Assembly (NCBI GenBank): GCA_948474755.1 | Contig: CAOLHI010000922.1 | Location: forward strand, 124,001 to 188,000 | DNA length: 64,000 nucleotides | Origin: Ctenosaura bakeri | Taxonomy: Eukaryota; Chordata; Lepidosauria; Squamata; Iguanidae | Reading direction: 5' to 3' | Part shown: positions 1 to 10,940 of the stretch, piece by piece | How the letters are laid out: every line of letters begins with the position of its first letter | Numbering within the stretch: the stretch's first letter is position 1 | Notes under the pieces: model-generated | The model's input: the letters and a program-made list of their open reading frames with translations, nothing else | Told to the model about the DNA's origin: nothing | Databases searched by the model: none | Program-made: the position numbers and the translations under genes

Positions 1-356
1 GTAAATGGGAGCTGTGGTCTGTACGATGCCAGACACAGAGCGGATGCGCACCTTTTTATTTTTGGCTTTAAGCCAAAAATGGTGCGCAGTCACGCAATGC
101 TCCCGGGGCCCGCATGCACTTACCTGCTGTCCGGTGCGTCAGGAGCCGGGCCAGTCGTGCTTCCTGCCACAGCACTAGCCTACAATTCCCAGGTTGCGCT
201 GCGGTAGGAAGGGGCAGGGCGCTTGTGTCACACTCATGCAACCAGGAGATGCTGCAGAACTCAAGCAGCAGGGAAGCGGCAGAATTCCTGCTGAGGCTTT
301 TTGCGCGAGACGCTCCCCTCAAGCCATGCAAATGGGTAACGTGCGAAAAGGGCTGA
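1..356. mobile_element. hAT-like MITE, copy 1 (cut by window edge)
   Basis: This is a CpG-rich non-coding repeat, homologous along its length to the copy at 55916-56334 and more weakly to 49903-50324. Shared blocks include the TTTTGGC...AAGCCAAAAAT hairpin near 60-80, GAGCCGGGCCAGT near 136-150, and a GC-rich GGAAGGGGC block near 208. It ends in GCGAAAAGGGCTGA, which corresponds to the right terminal repeat of the other copies. The left end lies outside the window. Short open frames here are not conserved between copies, so I read it as a non-autonomous DNA transposon. The superfamily is inferred from the other copies. Confidence 0.6.
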
Positions 357-949
357 AGTGTCATTGTAGTCTTGCTCCTCTCCCATCCTCATGCTGGGAT
401 GAGAGCCTCCAGTGGAAAGGCCCATAGATTCCTGCTTCCTAATTATTTGGTTGAAGCAATAGTTCACAATTCCCTGTAAAAGAGGGGTGTCAACCTCAAT
501 TTCATCTTGGGCCACATCACTATTATGGTTGCCCTCAAAGGGCCAGTTGTATCTGTAAGACTATATAAATATATCTACTCTTTAATCATATTAAATAATT
601 GCCTCTGCATTCAATTATTACTGGGTTTAGTAATAAGTAGCTCTGAAACTAGAAGTCTAGGAAAAATAATGGCAAGCAGATATTCAAGTGTACAACTATT
701 GTACAATTTATTGAAAAATAAGTTTTGTAAATAGAAAGTTTTTTTTAAATCATCAGACAAATATTACCAAGCACTGTTTGTTTCATTAACTTTGTTTAGC
801 TTTTTGGTCCCACTTGAGACCCTCTCTGTACCAATTTCTGCCCCCAGACCAGCTCTGTGCCTCTTTCTCTTGCCCAGAGCTCTGGGCCTCTTTCTGCTCC
901 CCCTCCCCTGTGGCTCTTTCTGTCCCCCTGCCCTTCTCTGTACCTGGTA
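357..949. other. Non-coding, no recognised feature
   Basis: This is AT-rich unique sequence followed by a pyrimidine-rich stretch (about 820-945) with repeated CTCTTTCT and CCCCCTCCCC blocks. That stretch leads into the long inverted repeat and may be part of the same element. I see no splice-flanked coding frame. Confidence 0.5.
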
Positions 950-1229
950 AATCTGATCCCCACATTGCAGGACCCTAGCTGCTCGTATTCTGAAGCTAGA
1001 CTAGTTCTGGCCCAGGAGCCAGAACTCGCAATCTACTTGTACTTCTGACTGCTCCTCTGTCCAACTCTCACGAGCTGTGTGGAGCATTGCCATGGTAATC
1101 TGTGGCAATGCTCTGACAGTGAGACTTGGACAGAGGAGCAGTCAGAAGTAGAAATAGATCCTGAGTGCTGGCTGCTGTGCCCCTCTTCAAAATACCGGCA
1201 GCAGGGGTCCTGCAATGTGAGGATTGGGC
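950..1229. repeat. Long inverted repeat (foldback element)
   Basis: Left arm about 950-1092 is the reverse complement of right arm about 1103-1229. The best segment is ACTTCTGACTGCTCCTCTGT (from 1040) against its complement ending near 1150. The central hairpin is AGCATTGCCA (1083) / TGGCAATGCT (1103) with a 10-nt loop. The outer arms pair through CACATTGCAGGACCC (961) and GGGTCCTGCAATGTG (1205). The outer parts have mismatches and length differences, which suggests an old insertion. The size and symmetry fit a foldback DNA transposon. The family is not recognised. Confidence 0.75.
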
Positions 1230-1435
1230 TTGCCAGGCAGGGGGAGTGCCACAGCTGCAGGAGTGGTGCAAGGGCCACATGAGATGGCCTGGCAGGTTGG
1301 ATTTGGCCTGCAGGCCTTGTGTTTGTTTCTGCGTACAATCAGCCAGACTAGCATATGAGTTTTGGCTTGATGGATTCATACTGCTATGTATAGAATATTG
1401 TATGTTGCCAAGAGCTCCTGTGAATATATCAAGAT

Positions 1436-1590
1436 ATTATTTATTTATTTATTTGTCTATTTATTATATTTGTATGCCACCTTTCCCCCATATGGGATCC
1501 AAAGTGTCTTCCGACAACAAATTAAAACATCAAATATTTAAAAACAATTAAAAACATTAAAAACATATACAATCATTTTAAAAACCACAT
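1436..1590 (-). mobile_element. L2-like LINE 3' end with (TTTA)n tail
   Basis: On the minus strand the sequence reads as a run of TTTTTAATTGTTTTTAA followed by GGGGGAAAGGTGGCATACAAAT and an (AAAT)n tail, here seen as (TTTA)n at 1436-1461. That arrangement is typical of 3' ends of L2-type LINEs in reptiles. Related tails occur at 3553-3600 and 10330-10472, and at 23880-24010 without the terminal repeat. No coding part remains. Confidence 0.6.
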
Positions 1591-1599
1591 GCATTTAAC

Positions 1600-1955
1600 A
1601 CGTTCATGACAAAAGGATTTAAGGTTACACAAGTCTCTAAAAGTACTCATAAGCAACCTGTACGTGTTTCACAAGCCATGCTACTCTGAACTGTCAGTTT
1701 TATTGTACATCATCTCATATAATATCTGTACCTCAGAAAATGAAAAAAAAAATATTGCAGTTCTTTGTTCTTATTTTAAAAGATCAGTGTGAGACCAGTG
1801 GTATGAGATCTACTTCTATCCTTCATGGCCTGAAGTTTTAATTTATTTTTAATTCAAAACATATTTTAATACCAAATAAATTCCTGTTTACAATACTTTG
1901 GAAGAAGAAAATGAAACCCTATAATGATGAGCTCCTTAATCTAATATCTTCCATA
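1600..1955. other. Non-coding, no recognised feature
   Basis: AT-rich sequence with an A-run at about 1744. Nothing else recognised. Confidence 0.5.
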
Positions 1956-2075
1956 ACTGTTGGACTGCAACTCCCATTATTCCCAGTGAGCATAGTTATG
2001 AACATAGTGACTGGAGATGTTGGAATCTGTAGTCCAAGACATCTGGAGGATGCCAGATTGGAGAAGATTTATTGC
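1956..2075. mobile_element. Palindromic MITE family B
   Basis: GTTGGACTGCAACTCCCAT at the left is mirrored by GTTGGAATCTGTAGTCCAA at the right, so the element folds on itself. Similar copies are near 22335, 24440, 26875, 29395 and 44150. It is non-coding and the superfamily is not determined. Confidence 0.6.
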
Positions 2076-3552
2076 TTTGTATTTATCAGTAAAGAGAGGA
2101 ATATATTGTTCTCCAGATCTCAGTGGCAGATGCAGGTAATAAACTGAAGTATATTTTTAAAACACCACAGTTCGGTCAAAATGCTCTTTATTGTGTGAAA
2201 ACAGTGCCTGACATTGTTTCTGGAAATTCACTGAAAATAATCTATAGAATACAAAAGAGCTAATTAAAAGACGAATTGCTGTCTGATGCAGATAAGTGAA
2301 GAGCGTTGCCGTTCCCAGGGTTCTAGCTATAACTTCCCCGCTAATGGGAACAAAACACATTAATGACAAGCTAATTGACAACCTATAATGTGTATAGATT
2401 ACACTTTCACTAACTGAAGAACTCAGCTTTCCAGAATGTATAGTATAGCTGACATAAGATGATCTAAACATACATGCTTCTGTGGATTCAAAAGCTAGAC
2501 TTGCCATTACTGTCTCTACCCCTGCCTACTTTGACAGAAATGTTGCTTTTTTTCCCTTTTCCTAAAAGTTATTTTTTCCTCTAAAATAAAATGCCAATGT
2601 GGAGAATGCATTTATATGACTTCTATCATTGAAATAGCTTGAGCAAATTAGCCACAACAATGCCTGTTAATTTGGGGTGGGGTAGTTTTCATTCTCTGAC
2701 ATCAAACCATAGAAGAACTTGTTGCATGCTAAAGGAAAACACCATAAATAGGCTATATTGTAACTATTGCAGCTATATGTACATAAATGTTTAAAACTGC
2801 ATATTAATTCCATCTACTATGTCATACCACTCTGAGGAGTTCAGTGTTATAGTCTATTTTAGGACAGTCTATATCTGGATGGTTTTTCCTGTGTCCACTG
2901 ATACAAGTCATTTTCAAAGATTCTAACAGAAGATTATGAGTGAAAATTTATGGCAGCAGTGAGATCCCCTGTCAATCTATACACTTTCATTTCCATATTT
3001 GAGGTGGGGCTACACCCATTTTCGGTCATAAAATATAAATGTCATGGGGAGGGAGACTGATACCACCAGGATGCCTCACCAATGTTCCTTGCTTATGACC
3101 ATCATCTTCCTGAAGTGACATCCTCATGCTCTAGTAGTGCCAGGCCTCAATGGTGCCTTTCAGTTTTGGATATGTCATAACAGTGACTGCATGTGCATAT
3201 CTTACTCTGCATTCTGCACTATCCAAGACCAGCATTGCAGAGATGTGAAAATATCTGAGTTTGATTTAACTGAGTTTCTTTGAATCCCACCTGCATTTTC
3301 TTCCCGCCCTTATATTGTATTGGGTAGTAAAACACTGAGTTTTCTTCTCAATCTAATTTTTAAAAACACATCTCTCTCATTTCTGCATTTACTTACTCAA
3401 CTTATCAAAATTTATATATATTTTATCAGTTCATCAAAGTGTGCTTTCTCCATAGGGTTTTTTTTTGTGTGGGGGAGGGGGAGTTTATATTTTTAAGTTC
3501 AGTTTCCATTAGAAAATATTTAATGGTGGATATTTATCTATTTACATTACTA
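2076..3552. other. Unique 5'-flanking sequence
   Basis: About 1.5 kb without a coding frame of note or a repeat I recognise. It contains short T-runs, and a G-rich stretch at 3469-3482 follows a T-run. Confidence 0.45.
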
Positions 3553-3600
3553 TTATTATTATTTATTTATTTGTATCCCGCCTCTCCGTATATTCAAATA
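3553..3600 (-). mobile_element. L2-like LINE tail fragment
   Basis: (ATT)n/(TTTA)n followed by TTTGTATCCCGCCTCTCCGT is the reverse complement of the GGCGGGATACAAAT motif that ends L2-like elements. Only the last 50 or so bases remain. Confidence 0.5.
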
Positions 3601-4221
3601 AGCACATTGTTTTGTTCACACTTTATTTTTGGCAATACCTTGTATTTTCAAGTATTTTTTTCCAACAAGTTCTAGAAAGAAAATATTGCTTTTGCTGAGA
3701 TTGTTCAGTCTAACACATTCCTTTTCAGTCCAGCAAAATCCCTACTTCTCTGTCACTGGCACAAAATTACAAAATTACCTACTTGCCATTGGTTATAATT
3801 GACCTAAGAGATGATCAAAAAATTATGTCTTATTTTGTCCCTCATCATACCTCATCCAAAGGCTGTCTGAAATGACTGCCCGCTTCACACAATACCATCT
3901 CATACCCCAGTCCCCAATATGTAAAACAGACTTAATTGTTGAATGAATAGGTCATTGGATTCTATAATATACACATTGGGCCCCATTTTATACTCTACTG
4001 TTTTTACAAGTGCACAGAAAGATGGTACTTTAGTCTGGAAGCAGGTAGGCTTTGGGACTCAGGGGACTGCACTGTGCACCTTTCAGCTGCTCTAGAACTC
4101 TGGAGGACTGTGCTGCTATCTTGCAGCCACCATTTTAGGTGGCTGCCTATGGTGCCACATCACTCCCAGTCAATGGGAGGCAATTATTTTTGCTGTCTTG
4201 GGCTGGCCCCATACAACAGAG
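3601..4221. other. Non-coding, no recognised feature
   Basis: The first 420 bases look unique. From about 4020 to 4215 the base composition is more GC-rich (CTGCACTGTGCACC, GCAGCCACC) and may be an unrecognised repeat abutting the CR1 end that follows. Confidence 0.4.
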
Positions 4222-4402
4222 ATGTTTGGCAGTGGGATATGCTGCCTCAGAGTGTGGTGGAGTCTCCTTCTTTGGAGGTTCTTAAGCAGAGGTTGGATAG
4301 TCATCTGTCAGGAGTGCTTTGATGTGGGTTCCTTCATGGCATGGGGTTGGATTGGATAGTCCCTGTGGTCTCTTCCAACTCTATGATTCTATGACTCTAT
4401 AA
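4222..4402 (+). mobile_element. CR1 LINE 3' end
   Basis: This contains the last codons of a CR1 ORF2 (frame reading WDMLPQSVVESPSLEVLKQR), the 3' UTR motif GGTCTCTTCCAACTCTATGA, and the octamer-type tail ATTCTATGAC. It is 5'-truncated to about 180 bases, as is usual for CR1. The motif match is clear. Confidence 0.9.
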
Positions 4403-5156
4403 CACTGTTTAGTGAATTTGCACAAATCTTAATGGGGTACTTTGTCCAGAAAAAAGTTAGGGGATGCTTGAGGTTTATGGGGTTTTAAAGGCCACACTTG
4501 ACCCCCCAAAGACTTTCATGCAGCCCCCACAGTTCCCACACTTGTTTTAACATTTCATTCAAGACACTGAGTATATATGACATTCATTCTAACCTGTAAA
4601 TTAGTAGTAATCATAATGTTCCTGCTTTTGATATTGAAAGGTGTAGATTTCTCCAGCTAAGCGTCACTAAGAGAACTGAAACCGGTTTTGCATACCGATG
4701 GGATAACTTTTTCCATTTTCAGTTTTAGACAGTCAGATGACCATGCTCATAGTTTTACTGCCACTGTTAGTGCCATTTGGTATGTAAGCAACTGTGGCAA
4801 GTCTAGGAGCCAAGTATCTACCCCTTGGATCTTTTGGGTGATGTACAGACAGCCAAAAAAAAAAAGCATGTGTATTGTTCGTTGGAGAATAAAGCAAAAA
4901 GTGTTTAGAAATGAGGATTGGGGTGTTAAGCACTGTGAGAGCTGTACGATCCATTTAAAACGTAAAGTTGTTTGGTATTTTCAGAAAAAATAATTCATCT
5001 TCTTTTTATGGCCAGAAAAACATGGCCTGTGGAGTTTAAGGAAATCTAGAGTCACAAACCATTTTGATCATCATATCTGGACCATGCTTACTTAGACATT
5101 TAGTCCTCACTGTAGTGAACATATAAATTATTCCAAGTGCTAACCACCAGAGTTAT
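4403..5156. other. Non-coding, no recognised feature
   Basis: Unique-looking sequence with an A-run at about 4853-4865. Open frames of up to 101 codons in the region have no recognisable domain and no splice context. Confidence 0.45.
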
Positions 5157-5395
5157 GGAACCAAAGGCCCTTTGACAGTATACAAATATGGCATTTTGAT
5201 TCCACTTTAACTGTCATGGCTCTATCCTGTGGAATCCTGGGATCTGTGTTTTAGAGAGATATATTTAAAATTCTCAGCCATAAAGTTCTAGTGCCTTACC
5301 AAACTACAAACCACAAGATTCCATACGATTCAGAGACATCATTTAAAGTAGAATCACAGTGTTGTAACTTTGTAACATAAAAAGACCCCAGCTGT
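5157..5395. mobile_element. Palindromic MITE, A-type, diverged
   Basis: The left half carries GATTCCACTTTAACTGTCATGG and TCCTGTGGAATCCTGGGAT; the right half carries AAACTACAAACCACA, AGATTCCATA and AAAGTAGAATCACAGTGTTGTAAC. The halves are complementary in order, forming a long imperfect hairpin. It matches the copies at 7890, 8378 and 61960. Confidence 0.65.
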
Positions 5396-5815
5396 ATTAT
5401 ATTGTATTGGAAGAAAAATTAGAAGGAAGGAAACCAGTGAAGTATCAGGAGAACAGCAGGATCCTGAAATTACAGTTACTAAGTATCCAAGTATAGAAGT
5501 CTAATTCTGTCTTCCCACTATTGAATGATTGGCAAGGAATGCTTATTTAAAAAAAAAAAAAAACCTCTTTCTCATTCTAAATGATTTGATGGAAGTGTGC
5601 AACAGTATAAATATAATTCAATAATGACATACGATCATGCATAAAACTGAGTGACAAAGGCAGAAAGACAAGCAGAGAAAATGCATGGGCAAATAAGAAG
5701 GTTGCTGATGGACAAATAAGAAGGTTGCTGAGCTGATGGTAAAAAATATCAGTGATAGTCAAACATTCTTGGGGAGGCTGGGCAACACCACAAGGAAGAC
5801 TTTCACCTTCATGGA
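5396..5815. repeat. Unique sequence with a 23-bp tandem duplication at 5687-5732
   Basis: GGGCAAATAAGAAGGTTGCTG is followed directly by a second copy with one change (GGACAAATAAGAAG...). The rest of the interval shows only an A-run at 5550-5565. Confidence 0.6.
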
Positions 5816-6500
5816 TATTTCATTCATTCGTTTGTTACCCGCTCTTTTATTCATGGTGCTTTGCAAAGGTCTTCATCTAAAGATGGGATGGCCTATACTC
5901 TGAGTTGCAAGTCAGGGGGATGCTTCAGTCTGAAATGTTGGGAAGAGCATTCAGCCCCTTAGATAATTCCTTTAATGTCTGAAATAAAACCCACAGCAGA
6001 TTCATCACATTCTTGACTTGGAACCCACTGGCTGCCACTGTCTCCCTGTACAGACTGTAGGTTGCCAGTATTTGAAGATCTTAGAGCACAGACATTATTG
6101 AACACAGACAGAACGATATGAGAGGAAGCAATTGATCTCAAACCATTTAGGCCTCTGAAGGTGAGCACCAGTACTTTAACTTGGGCCTGGGAATGAATGG
6201 ACAGTCAAAGCAGTTTCCTTTAAGAACTGCTGCAATATAGCTCCACCTAGTTAATGCAGTCAGAATTCTAGCAGCTGATTATGATCAAATTGCCCCATCT
6301 ATATCAATGTCAAGGACCACTCCATGTATAACATGCTCCAGTAATCTATTTGGGAAGTTACCAGAGCATGGATCACTTTGCCCAAGCTATTCCTGTTTAG
6401 GGCAAAACACAGTTACTGAATTAATCAAGCTGGTAAAGGTACTCTGTCTGTGCCACTGAAGCCTACCTGGGGCTCCAGCAGCAACACTGAATCTAGAAGT
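5816..6500. repeat. Old interspersed repeat, family not named
   Basis: The stretch around 6140-6480 (with GAGCACCAGTACTTTAA, TAATCTATTTGGGAAG and TTACCAGAGCATGGATCACT) resembles a non-coding repeat I recall as widespread in reptile genomes. The 5980-6050 part resembles 9590-9650 (AATAAAACCCACAGCAGA and CCACTGGCTG in both). No coding capacity is visible. Confidence 0.45.
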
Positions 6501-6502
6501 AA

Positions 6503-6616
6503 GTGTGTGTGTGGGTGTATGTTCTTCAAGCATCCTGTTGATTTATGGCGACCTCATGAATTTCTTAGGTAACGAATACTTAGAGGTGATTTTGCCAATT
6601 AATTCCTCTGAAATAT
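6503..6616 (-). mobile_element. SINE tail fragment
   Basis: A (TG)n run is followed by the reverse complement of the SINE 3' part: CTGTTGATTTATGGCGACC, CATGAATTTCTTAGG and TACTTAGAGGTG. The same tail on the + strand follows the 5S-derived head at 38961. The head is missing here. Confidence 0.65.
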
Positions 6617-7889
6617 AAAAACACTCCTGCATTTTCATATTTTCCCTGGATTTTCCCAAAACTGTGTTAGGATAGTTTGTCCCTCATTCAAGACACTTGC
6701 AAGGTACTGAATGATATGAAGTAGTGAAAAACACTAGACAAGCTGCTTTCTGTTGGATTCTTCTTCATGGCAGGCTGTTCTGTTAAAGAACAAAGCTTTG
6801 GGACAGACTAAGCACATTGATTTTAGCATCTAAATTAAAACAAATTTCAGAGGACAAGCTTAACCACTTGGCTGAAATCCCTCACCAGGAGCATCTGTGC
6901 TATTGCATTCTATTGATGTCCCATTAAATACAAAGGAATAGCATGGTGTGTGTCTAGGAAAGCTTGGCAAAAAGGGCAGAAGAATCTGCCAGGTCTGAGG
7001 AACCTAGCTGTTGGGTGGGCGGATGGGCGGGCAAGCGAACGGTGGGGGGAATGGAAAATGTTGATCTATCCATGGAGGTGTAAAACATTTTCAATAGACA
7101 AGAAAGAGGATTTGTGTAAAGAGAGACTGAGGCAAGATTCAGCATAGGCTGAGAGAGTTTTAAATGAATTTTGCATTGTAAAAAGAAATGTTTTATTTAG
7201 AATATTTGTGTTTATTTTCTTCTCATACACTCCATGATAAGTATAATGTTGTCTAGACAGTCTCTCATCTACCCCTCTCTCCTTTTCCCACTTTTCTTTT
7301 TAAAAAAGCAAAGATGTTTGTATTTTCCAGGCCCATTTCAGTTGTTCCTCATTGCAAGTTTTCAACCCACACTGAAGTGTTTGCCAAAGAAGGCTTGAGA
7401 ACAATAAAATAAAATGGATTATATGGATCTCTTCCTCAATCCTGCCTTTCATAGAGAAAAGAGTGGTGGTAGAGATTAACCCCCTGCTGGTCTATATGGA
7501 AAGCTGATGGCCTGTCTGAAGGCTTGAAAACAAGACTTGAAAATGGGAGGCTCACAACTACAAACCCATTGTCTTTATTATGAAGCTCCTTTGAATTAGG
7601 TTGCCAGTTGCCTGTGATAGTTTTATTACTGAGTCCCTGAAGTGATCCTGTTTTTGTGAATTGATTTATCCACAAGAAAGAACTGTCCCTGACAAAGATG
7701 TTCAAAGGCAATTCTGTGGATGGAAACAGACTTTTAAATGGACTTGAGATTATCCTTGGATAAGATATATGGTAGATAACCTGCTTCCACCTTATGTTTT
7801 CACAAGTATGAATTCATGAGAAGAAATGCAGACTCCTACCCCATTATATCAAAACTAGACCTAGGTGACTTAAGGATGTCTAGTTCTGC
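6617..7889. other. Unique 5'-flanking sequence
   Basis: No repeat or coding exon recognised. A stretch at 7014-7045 contains GGGCGGATGGGCGGGC, which is locally GC-rich but too short to call. Confidence 0.4.
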
Positions 7890-8155
7890 CAGGTTCATAA
7901 TATATCTACACCATACAATTATAGCAGTTCAGCATTCTTTTAAGGGCCTTAACTCTATCCTGTAGATTCCCAGGATTTATATTTTAATGAGGTGCTTAGA
8001 ATTCTCTTTTAGAAAGCTCTAGAGCACTCCCCTGAACTACAGAACTAGAATTCTTCAGCAGAGAATTTTAAATACCAAACTAAACCATAAATCTTACAGG
8101 ACAGAACCATGATAGTTAGAGTAGTATCAGACTGCTAGAAACTGTAATACTGAGA
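7890..8155. mobile_element. Palindromic MITE, A-type, diverged
   Basis: TCTATCCTGTAGATTCCCAG in the left half is answered by CTTACAGGACAGAACCATGA in the right half, with TTCTCTTTTAGAAAGC and ACTACAGAACTAG in between. The layout matches 5157-5395. Confidence 0.55.
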
Positions 8156-8377
8156 TTGGATACTGAATTCTGAATGTAGGGTTGAATTTAATACTGGAAA
8201 TTCTGGTGTTGCCTTAGGAGGTTGGGGAAAGAGAAACCTTTCTATATTTCCTAATTATATTCCAAAGACTTACTATCATCAAATCACACACAATATCCAA
8301 TATGATCTGGCCACCTAATATTCAGAACTGGAGGGGAGCCTAAAATGAAACTTTGTTCCAACTTATTTGGAATTCAC

Positions 8378-8757
8378 GGCCCCTTGTGCACTACACAATT
8401 ATTGCTGTAGGATTCCATCATAACTGCCATGGTGATACCTATGGAATCATAAAATCATAGACCTGCAAGGGGTCCTATGGTATGATATCAATGCAGAATT
8501 TCCAGCTAAAGCATCCCCAGGAGTTTAACCCTCTGAGGCAGCAAACAGCAAGCCTGCACCCCCCCCCTTTGTGGCAGTCCCGAGGTATTTAAAGAGTGTG
8601 TTCATGTCACCCGTCAGTCTTCTCTTCACCAAGCTGAACCTGTATTTTTACATTCTCAGCCAGAGAGATCCAGTGCCTAACCAAAATAGCCCTATCATTC
8701 CATAAGAGTTAAAGTGGAATCATAATACTGTAGGTTCTGAAGTGTGAAAGGGCCCCA
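8378..8757. mobile_element. Palindromic MITE interrupted by a CR1
   Basis: The left half 8378-8448 (GGCCCCTTGTGCACTACAC, GGATTCCATCATAACTGCCA) and the right half 8641-8757 (CATTCTCAGCCAGAGAGA, AAAGTGGAATCATAATACTG, GTGAAAGGGCCCC) belong to one hairpin element. The terminal GGCCCCTT/AAGGGGCC-like ends pair. The CR1 fragment between them entered later, giving a relative age. Confidence 0.65.
8449..8640 (-). mobile_element. CR1 LINE 3' fragment, nested in MITE
   Basis: It begins with GAATCATAAAATCATAGACC, the reverse complement of the CR1 tail, and runs through 3' UTR-like sequence to a segment like TTCTCTTCACCAAGCTGAACC. The middle is degraded (C-run at 8560-8567). It is older and more diverged than the other CR1 ends in the window. 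Confidence 0.65.
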
Positions 8758-9519
8758 AGTCCCACTAAATTCTGTGGAGCTTACTAAACTAGCACAGAAA
8801 AATGCTAGCTGACATCATGCGAATGGAGTGCAGTGGTCTGCCCATAGAGTTCCTGCCCTCCTGTGTTTCAGCAGTTGGCAAGCCACAAAGGGATGTGTTA
8901 CTGCTGCTGCTGCTGCTACTGGTAGGAAAGGGAAGACGAAGTTCAGAGGAGAAAGATATGGAGGATATCCACTGCAAAGAGATAAGAAATGAGGATGTGC
9001 CCCCAGATGAAGTGCTCCTTCATTTCCCTTTCCTTCAGAGCTGAGTGTAGCCACTTCTTCCTCCTCTGAGCTGATCTCAGTTCCTTCTCATCCTTACCAG
9101 TAAGCAGCAGGAGTAGTTCACCTTCACTGGGGCTTGACAACTGCCTGTGGAGGAGGTTTTTGGATGGAATGCAAAAGATTAAAGAATAACCTCCTCTGCT
9201 CCACCTTAAAAGAGATGTACATATGTGTAGCCCATATCTGCATATGTAAATATCAGTAACAGGTTTCCAGGCAATATGTTTCCCAAGTGAGGGGAGGGGG
9301 AGTTTTGGCTGGGTTTGGCTCAAAGGTTGTAGCAATTTTCTAGTGAAACATTGAAAAGCATATAAATGTCACGCAAACCACCATGTCATCTATCACTGCC
9401 CACCAGACATTCTCCTGATCTTTGCTAGATTCCATTCCCCAAATTGGGAGGGGAGTAGCCAAAGGCTTATTTGCCAGGGGTATGATGAATCCCCTTTCGG
9501 TTTTATTCAGACTTTAAAG
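8758..9519. other. Unique flank with a short (CTG)n run
   Basis: (CTG)n lies at 8901-8917. The sequence around 8940-9180 is locally purine-rich. Three overlapping open frames of 60-130 codons exist but read as low-complexity with no domain and no splice sites. Confidence 0.4.
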
Positions 9520-9660
9520 GAGCTATCTGAAGTGTTGAAGCCTATCTCTAAAATAGGATCAGTGACATGTATAGGCCCTTTTAAATTCTGGAATAAAACG
9601 CAGCAGATAGACATGGAAGCCACTGGCTGTCCCTGACTGAGATAAGAACTTGCAATGTCT
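9520..9660. repeat. Old repeat fragment, like 5940-6060
   Basis: AATAAAACGCAGCAGATAGA and GAAGCCACTGGCTGTCCC match the 5980-6040 stretch. The family is not named. Confidence 0.4.
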
Positions 9661-9784
9661 ACTTCTCATCTAATTAATTTTTACATCATTTGCATATTCA
9701 CAATTAAAGGAAACAAGAGCAATGCACAAATATCAAATGCATAACAGAATGATAGCAATCAACAAAACAGCAGAATGAAGCACA

Positions 9785-9807
9785 TCTGTCTGTCTGTCTG
9801 TCTCAGT
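9785..9807. repeat. (TCTG)n microsatellite
   Basis: Five and three-quarter perfect TCTG units. Confidence 0.9.
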
Positions 9808-10329
9808 TGAAAGGACTGGTGCTGATGCTGAAAATGCATTAGCTTATTCATCATCCAGAAAAGAATTCAAAAGCAGGTTGCTACCACTGAGAAAGCCCTG
9901 TGCCTAGTTGTTCGCCCTCCATCTCACCTTAGACAAAGTGGCAGACACTGCAAAGAAGATCTCAGTGCATGAGCAGATTGATGTTTATACCTCTTGTAAT
10001 GATAATAATGGTGCAACAAAACTGTTCTATTTCTGTAACTTCATGCGCTATGTTTGCCATGAATGTGCTCATAGCACCCCACTCATATGCTATAGCTATC
10101 AACTATATGAGTCAATTCTCAACTATTTTGTCCTGTTGTTGTGATATAGAACACTGAAAAAGACAGCCTAAAATGACCCATTGTAGCCCTCAAAGTCTAT
10201 AACTGACCATTAAATTGCTATTTTGTGTTTCTCTCTTCTTACCCCTAGAGTTGAGATTGGTTAACTGTTTTTAGGAATGGTATGAACAAATCGTTTCAGT
10301 GTTGCCTTTTATTTCAGGGGTTCTCAATT
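9808..10329. other. Unique 5'-flanking sequence
   Basis: No repeat or exon recognised. Confidence 0.4.
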
Positions 10330-10472
10330 ACTAATTTTTATGGTCTTAATCTTCTAGTGACAATTTAAATGTTTTTGTGATTCAGTTTAATTTTTAATTT
10401 CAATTTTATTAGACTCCTTGAACACTTATGTAGTGGAAAGGTAAGATATAAATGTAATAATAAATAAATCAG
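10330..10472 (+). mobile_element. L2-like LINE 3' end
   Basis: T-rich TTTAATTTTTAATTTCAATT leads to GTGGAAAGGTAAGATATAAA and ends in AATAATAAATAAAT. This is the same tail structure as 1436-1590 but on the plus strand. Confidence 0.55.
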
Positions 10473-10865
10473 ATCAGTAACTAAACCATCCTAAGCTGCC
10501 ATTTTCAAGTCTCATGTACTGTGACAGCTAAAGCAACTTCCTTGACAAGTCAGGCAGAATATAATAGTTTTTTGGTAAGTTATTGCATTATTTCTATGGG
10601 GATGTGGTTACTTCAACAGACCATAGCACTTCTCCATTCACATAGTACCATCTAAGACTGCTGCTACTCCCATGCAAGGGATTTGATGGTATCATGGGAT
10701 CATAACAATAGGATGAGATAGCTGAGCATCAGATCATATAGTTGATGGGTGCAGCATATGAGTAGGATGTTGTGAGCAGCTTCATGGCAAACATAGTGCT
10801 GTTGAAACCAGGAATTCAGTATCAGGAACCTTTGCTTTTCTTTTTTTTTCTTTTCATCCCATTTT
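10473..10865. other. Unique 5'-flanking sequence
   Basis: No repeat or exon recognised, apart from a T-rich run at about 10838-10853. Confidence 0.4.
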
Positions 10866-10868
10866 TAC

Positions 10869-10905
<37 letters not shown>

Positions 10906-10906
10906 C

Positions 10907-10940
<34 letters not shown>
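10866..10940. repeat. (TACA)n/(TATACA)n/(TA)n compound microsatellite
   Basis: A 75-bp compound run: TACATA-type units, then CATA units, then a perfect AT run of about 20 bases. It lies about 0.7 kb upstream of the candidate promoter. Confidence 0.9.

Noticed and set aside
1165..1551. 128-codon frame
   Set aside because: It spans the right arm of an inverted repeat and an L2 tail; no domain, low-complexity end.
8815..9335. Overlapping frames of 79-130 codons
   Set aside because: No domain, no conserved signals, local purine and pyrimidine bias explains the lack of stops.
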